Shown here: positions 6,543-9,397 of the stretch, in pieces
Layout of the letters: each line of letters begins with the position of its first letter
Numbering within the stretch: the first letter of the stretch is position 1
Assembly: GCA_904502055.1 (NCBI GenBank)
Contig: CAJGDZ010000063.1
Location: forward strand, 1-9,397
Length of the DNA: 9,397 nt
Origin: an uncultured Clostridia bacterium
Lineage (GTDB): Bacteria > Bacillota > Clostridia > Oscillospirales > CAG-272
Direction: 5' to 3'
The notes under the pieces: generated by a model
The model's input: only the letters and a program-made list of their open reading frames with translations
What the model was told of the DNA's origin: nothing
The model's database searches: none
Program-made: the position numbers and the translations under genes

Positions 6543-8303
6543 TTACATACCGCGCTTTACGTAGTGCGTGTGAAGAAGCTCGTGAGCCTTGTGGCTATTG
6601 GGCTTCTCGAGGAACTCCTCATAGAGAGCCTTAACCACAGGATTCTCGTGAGACTTTCTGAATTCAAGCTTGTTCTCATCCGCATTGTAAAGAACAGCCG
6701 ATCTCTTAGCCACAAGATCCACGTTGTTGCGAACCGATGCGGGCTGCGTGGGCTGACCGCCACCGTTTACACAACCGCCGGGACAAGCCATGATCTCGAT
6801 AAACTGAACGTCTACCTCACCGGACTTGACCTTGTTCAGAAGCTCCTTGGCATTCTTGGTGCCGGAGGTTACAGCCACCTTCAGCTCAACATCGCCAAGC
6901 TTATAGGTTGCGTAACGGATCTTCTCAGGTCCGCGAACATCGGTGAATTCCACCTTCTCAAGCGGCTTGCCGAGAACAACCTCTGCTGCGGTACGAAGAG
7001 CAGCCTCCATAACGCCACCGGTTGCACCGAAGATCGCACCTGCACCGGTACCGATACCGAATGCATCGTCATACATGCTGTCCTCAAGCTCACGGAACTG
7101 GATGCCTGCCGTCTGGATCATTCTGCCCAGCTCGCGCGTGGTCAGAGCAACGTCAACGTCAGGAACACCGGCAGCAGCCTCACCGTCACGACCTACCTCA
7201 AACTTCTTAGCGGTACAAGGAATAGCCGATACCATAAAGATGTTCTTGGGATCCAGACCCTTCTTCTGTGCATAATAGGTCTTTACCAGTGCACCGAACA
7301 TCTGCTGGGGAGACTTACAGGTGGAAAGGTTCTCGGTAAACTCAGGGAAATAATGCTCACAGTACTTGACCCATCCGGGCGAGCAGGAGGTGATAAGCGG
7401 AAGCTTACCGCCGTTCTGGAATCTGTCAAGGAACTCGTATGCCTCTTCCATAATGGTAAGGTCAGCAGTGGTGTTCATATCGAACACGCCGTCAAAGCCA
7501 AGAGCCTTGAGTGCGCTTACCATCTTACCCTCAACGTCGGTGCCGGGCTCATAGCCGAAGCACTCGCCAAGCGTTGCGCGAACCGAAGGAGCGGTGCAGA
7601 TAACCACGTGCTTCTCGGGATCGCCGAGAGCCTCAAATACCTTTGCGGTATCGTCTCTCTCGTAAAGAGCGCCAACGGGGCAAGCCACGATACACTGACC
7701 GCAGTTTACACAGCTTGTGGAAGCAAGCTCCTTATCAAAGGCCGAGCCGATAACGGTATCGAAGCCGCGGTTCAGCGAGCCGATAACGCCGATGCCCTGC
7801 ATCTCCTTACAAGCGGCTACACAACGACGGCAAAGGATACACTTGCTGTTGTCACGAATGATCGAAACCGAAGAATCGTCGATCTCGGTAGGAGTCTTCT
7901 GACCGCCAAAGTGAGTCTCCTCTACACCGTACTCCTGGCAAAGCTTCTGAAGCTCGCAGGTGGTGCTGCGGTTACAGGACAGACAGGTTCTGTTATGGTT
8001 GGACAGAACAAGCTCAAGGTTGAGCTTTCTGGACTTACGGATCTTGTCCGAATTGGTGATGACGTTCATACCCTCGGTTACCGGGTATACGCAAGCGGTC
8101 ACCATTCTGTACGGACCAAGCTGAGGGCCGCGCATTTCGGCAACCTCAACAAGGCACAGACGGCAAGCGCCGATCTCGTTGATATCCTTCAGATAGCAAA
8201 GCGTGGGAATATCAACGTGTGCGGCACGGGCAGCCTCAAGCACCGTAGATCCTGCGGGAACCTGATAGTCCTTGCCGTTAATTTTAATATTCAACATTTC
8301 CAT
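6543..8303 (-). CDS. hydA: [FeFe]-hydrogenase catalytic subunit (NAD(H)-linked multimeric, probably electron-bifurcating)
   Basis: The 586-residue cytosolic protein makes or oxidises H2 at the H-cluster. Cofactor sites in order: an N-terminal [2Fe-2S] domain (Cys36, 47, 50, 71), a His-Cys3 [4Fe-4S] site (His103, Cys107, 110, 116), and two ferredoxin-type [4Fe-4S] clusters (Cys155/158/161/165 and Cys198/201/204/208). The H-cluster domain then has L1 TSCSPGW (305-311), L2 AIPCTAKKFE with Cys363, and L3 EIMACPGGCVNGGGQP with Cys507 and Cys511. The C-terminal 55 residues match the small-subunit-like tail (ENPVVKALYEEFL, HELLHTHY). L1 has Ser308 where monomeric enzymes have a second Cys, and L2 has Ile361 for the usual Met. 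The ATG at 8303 follows AGGAG with an 8-base spacer; a second ATG two codons on is possible. hydB lies 16 bases upstream, so electrons pass between NADH, ferredoxin and H+. Maturases are not in the window. Confidence 0.95.
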   Translation of the reverse strand: MEMLNIKINGKDYQVPAGSTVLEAARAAHVDIPTLCYLKDINEIGACRLCLVEVAEMRGPQLGPYRMVTACVYPVTEGMNVITNSDKIRKSRKLNLELVLSNHNRTCLSCNRSTTCELQKLCQEYGVEETHFGGQKTPTEIDDSSVSIIRDNSKCILCRRCVAACKEMQGIGVIGSLNRGFDTVIGSAFDKELASTSCVNCGQCIVACPVGALYERDDTAKVFEALGDPEKHVVICTAPSVRATLGECFGYEPGTDVEGKMVSALKALGFDGVFDMNTTADLTIMEEAYEFLDRFQNGGKLPLITSCSPGWVKYCEHYFPEFTENLSTCKSPQQMFGALVKTYYAQKKGLDPKNIFMVSAIPCTAKKFEVGRDGEAAAGVPDVDVALTTRELGRMIQTAGIQFRELEDSMYDDAFGIGTGAGAIFGATGGVMEAALRTAAEVVLGKPLEKVEFTDVRGPEKIRYATYKLGDVELKVAVTSGTKNAKELLNKVKSGEVDVQFIEIMACPGGCVNGGGQPTQPASVRNNVDLVAKRSAVLYNADENKLEFRKSHENPVVKALYEEFLEKPNSHKAHELLHTHYVKRGM

Positions 8304-8319
8304 GGTTGGTTCTCCTTTC

Positions 8320-9397
8320 TCAGTTCTTGAAAATTGCGCCGGGCTTACACATATCTACACAAGCACCGCACTTTACGCACTTAGACTGGTCGATGGTGTA
8401 GGAAGCCAGCTTGTGACCGGGTGCAACGTAATCGGTCTGCGTGATGGCGTTTGCAGGGCAGTTCTTTGCACATCTGCCACAGCCAATGCACTTCTCAGCG
8501 TCGATCTTATACTGCATAAGATCCTTACATACGTGTGCAGGACACTTCTTGTCCACGATATGAGCAACGTACTCGTCGCGGAAGTATCTGAGAGTGGAGA
8601 GAACGGGGTTGGGAGCCGTCTGACCAAGTCCGCAAAGAGAGCCGGCCTTGATGTAGTTGCAAAGCTCCTCAAGACGGTCAAGATCCTCAAGCTCACCGTT
8701 TCCGCTGGTGATCTTATTGAGGATCTCAAGAAGGCGAACCGTACCGATACGGCAGGGTACGCACTTACCGCAGGACTCGTCCACAGTAAACTCAAGGAAG
8801 AACTTTGCGATGTCAACCATACAAGTGTCCTCGTCCATAACGATCAGACCGCCCGAGCCCATCATCGAACCGATGGAAAGCAGGTTGTCATAATCGATGG
8901 GCGTATCGATAAGAGATGCGGGAATGCATCCGCCCGAAGGACCACCCGTCTGAGCGGCCTTAAACTTCTTGCCGTTCGGAATGCCACCACCGATTTCCTC
9001 GATGATCTCACGAAGCGTCGTTCCCATAGGAACCTCAACAAGACCGGTGTTGGTGATCTTACCGCCAAGTGCGAATACCTTAGTACCCTTGGACTTCTCA
9101 GTACCCATAGCGGTGAACCAATCAGCACCATTGAGGATGATCTGAGGAATGTTTGCATATGTCTCAACGTTGTTAAGGATAGAGGGCTTGCCGAACAGAC
9201 CCTTGATCGCCGGGAACGGAGGACGGGGACGAGGCTCGCCGCGCTTACCCTCGATCGAGGTCATAAGAGCGGTCTCCTCACCGCAAACGAATGCGCCTGC
9301 GCCGAGACGGAGAGAAATATCAAAGTTAAAGCCGGTTCCGAAGATGTCCTTACCGAGAAGACCGTACTCACGCGCCTGCTTGATAGCAACTTCAAGA
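8320..9397 (-). CDS. hydB: NADH-binding flavoprotein subunit of the [FeFe]-hydrogenase, NuoF-like (5' end outside window)
   Basis: The frame stays open to the right edge, giving 358 codons plus the stop; probably 200 or more N-terminal residues are missing (the usual thioredoxin-like [2Fe-2S] domain and part of the FMN domain). The visible part begins in the FMN/NADH fold with GAGAFVCGEETAL and IEGKRGEPRPRPPFPA, then an SLBB domain (GTTLREIIEEIGGG). The NuoF-type [4Fe-4S] site follows: ESCGKCVPCRIGT plus CGLGQTAPNPV. After this comes CPAHVC, and then two ferredoxin-type clusters, CIGCGRCAKNCP and CVKCGACVDMC. This C-terminal ferredoxin extension separates HydB-type subunits from complex I NuoF. 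The protein should oxidise NADH (or reduce NAD+) and exchange electrons with HydA and ferredoxin. hydA follows after 16 bases, and a NuoE-like hydC would be expected upstream. Whether the cofactor is NADH or NADPH cannot be settled from this part. Confidence 0.94.
   Translation of the reverse strand, partial: LEVAIKQAREYGLLGKDIFGTGFNFDISLRLGAGAFVCGEETALMTSIEGKRGEPRPRPPFPAIKGLFGKPSILNNVETYANIPQIILNGADWFTAMGTEKSKGTKVFALGGKITNTGLVEVPMGTTLREIIEEIGGGIPNGKKFKAAQTGGPSGGCIPASLIDTPIDYDNLLSIGSMMGSGGLIVMDEDTCMVDIAKFFLEFTVDESCGKCVPCRIGTVRLLEILNKITSGNGELEDLDRLEELCNYIKAGSLCGLGQTAPNPVLSTLRYFRDEYVAHIVDKKCPAHVCKDLMQYKIDAEKCIGCGRCAKNCPANAITQTDYVAPGHKLASYTIDQSKCVKCGACVDMCKPGAIFKN

Noticed and set aside
6564..8330. 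A 588-codon open frame on the plus strand, opposite hydA along nearly its whole length.
   Set aside because: Its codons pair exactly with hydA codons, so it stays open only because hydA uses no TTA, CTA or TCA codons. The translated product has no recognisable domain, whereas hydA has full cofactor motifs. It is a codon-bias shadow.
1..9397. Search for tRNA or rRNA genes, CRISPR repeats, insertion sequences, attachment sites or a cargo island.
   Set aside because: No repeat arrays, no transposase or integrase motifs, no tRNA-like cloverleaf and no terminal inverted repeats were seen; almost all of the DNA is covered by recognised core genes.

Overview
This 9.4 kb window is a densely packed stretch of bacterial chromosome with every gene on the minus strand, so transcription runs from high to low coordinates. 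The gene set and order point to an anaerobic, fermentative Gram-positive of the class Clostridia (Bacillota). The evidence is the order pyrH-frr-uppS-cdsA-dxr-rseP-ispG followed by a PolC-type polymerase start, strong AGGAGG-like ribosome binding sites, and an [FeFe]-hydrogenase with its NADH-linked partner. I cannot name a genus from the sequence.

Right part (about 9397 to 6543): two genes of a multimeric, NAD(H)-linked and probably electron-bifurcating [FeFe]-hydrogenase. The first is a NuoF-like flavoprotein subunit (hydB), whose 5' end lies outside the window. The second is the catalytic subunit hydA, 16 bases downstream. The pair ends at a strong intrinsic terminator with a 14-bp stem and a run of U.

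Boundary (6412 to 6542): the only sizeable intergenic gap, and AT-rich. It holds the hydA terminator and a near-consensus sigma-A promoter (TTTACA, 17-bp spacer, TAAAAT) with an A-tract upstream. This promoter drives the second transcription unit.

Left part (6403 to 1): a housekeeping operon. pyrH makes UDP and frr recycles ribosomes. dxr and ispG are two steps of the MEP isoprenoid pathway. uppS uses isoprenoid units to make undecaprenyl diphosphate, the cell-wall lipid carrier. cdsA makes CDP-diacylglycerol for phospholipids. rseP is a site-2 intramembrane protease. The last gene is the 5' end of a probable polC. From uppS onward the genes overlap or are separated by 12 bases or fewer, so they are probably translated in a coupled way. 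The exceptions within the operon are a 54-base gap after pyrH and a 77-base gap between frr and uppS; the latter contains a stable hairpin.

Nothing here looks like an undescribed system, mobile element, CRISPR array or RNA gene. The points most worth a second look are the H-cluster motif variants in HydA (TSCSPGW and AIPC), the frr-uppS hairpin and its bearing on the uppS start, and the placement of a hydrogenase operon directly before pyrH, where rpsB-tsf is more usual.
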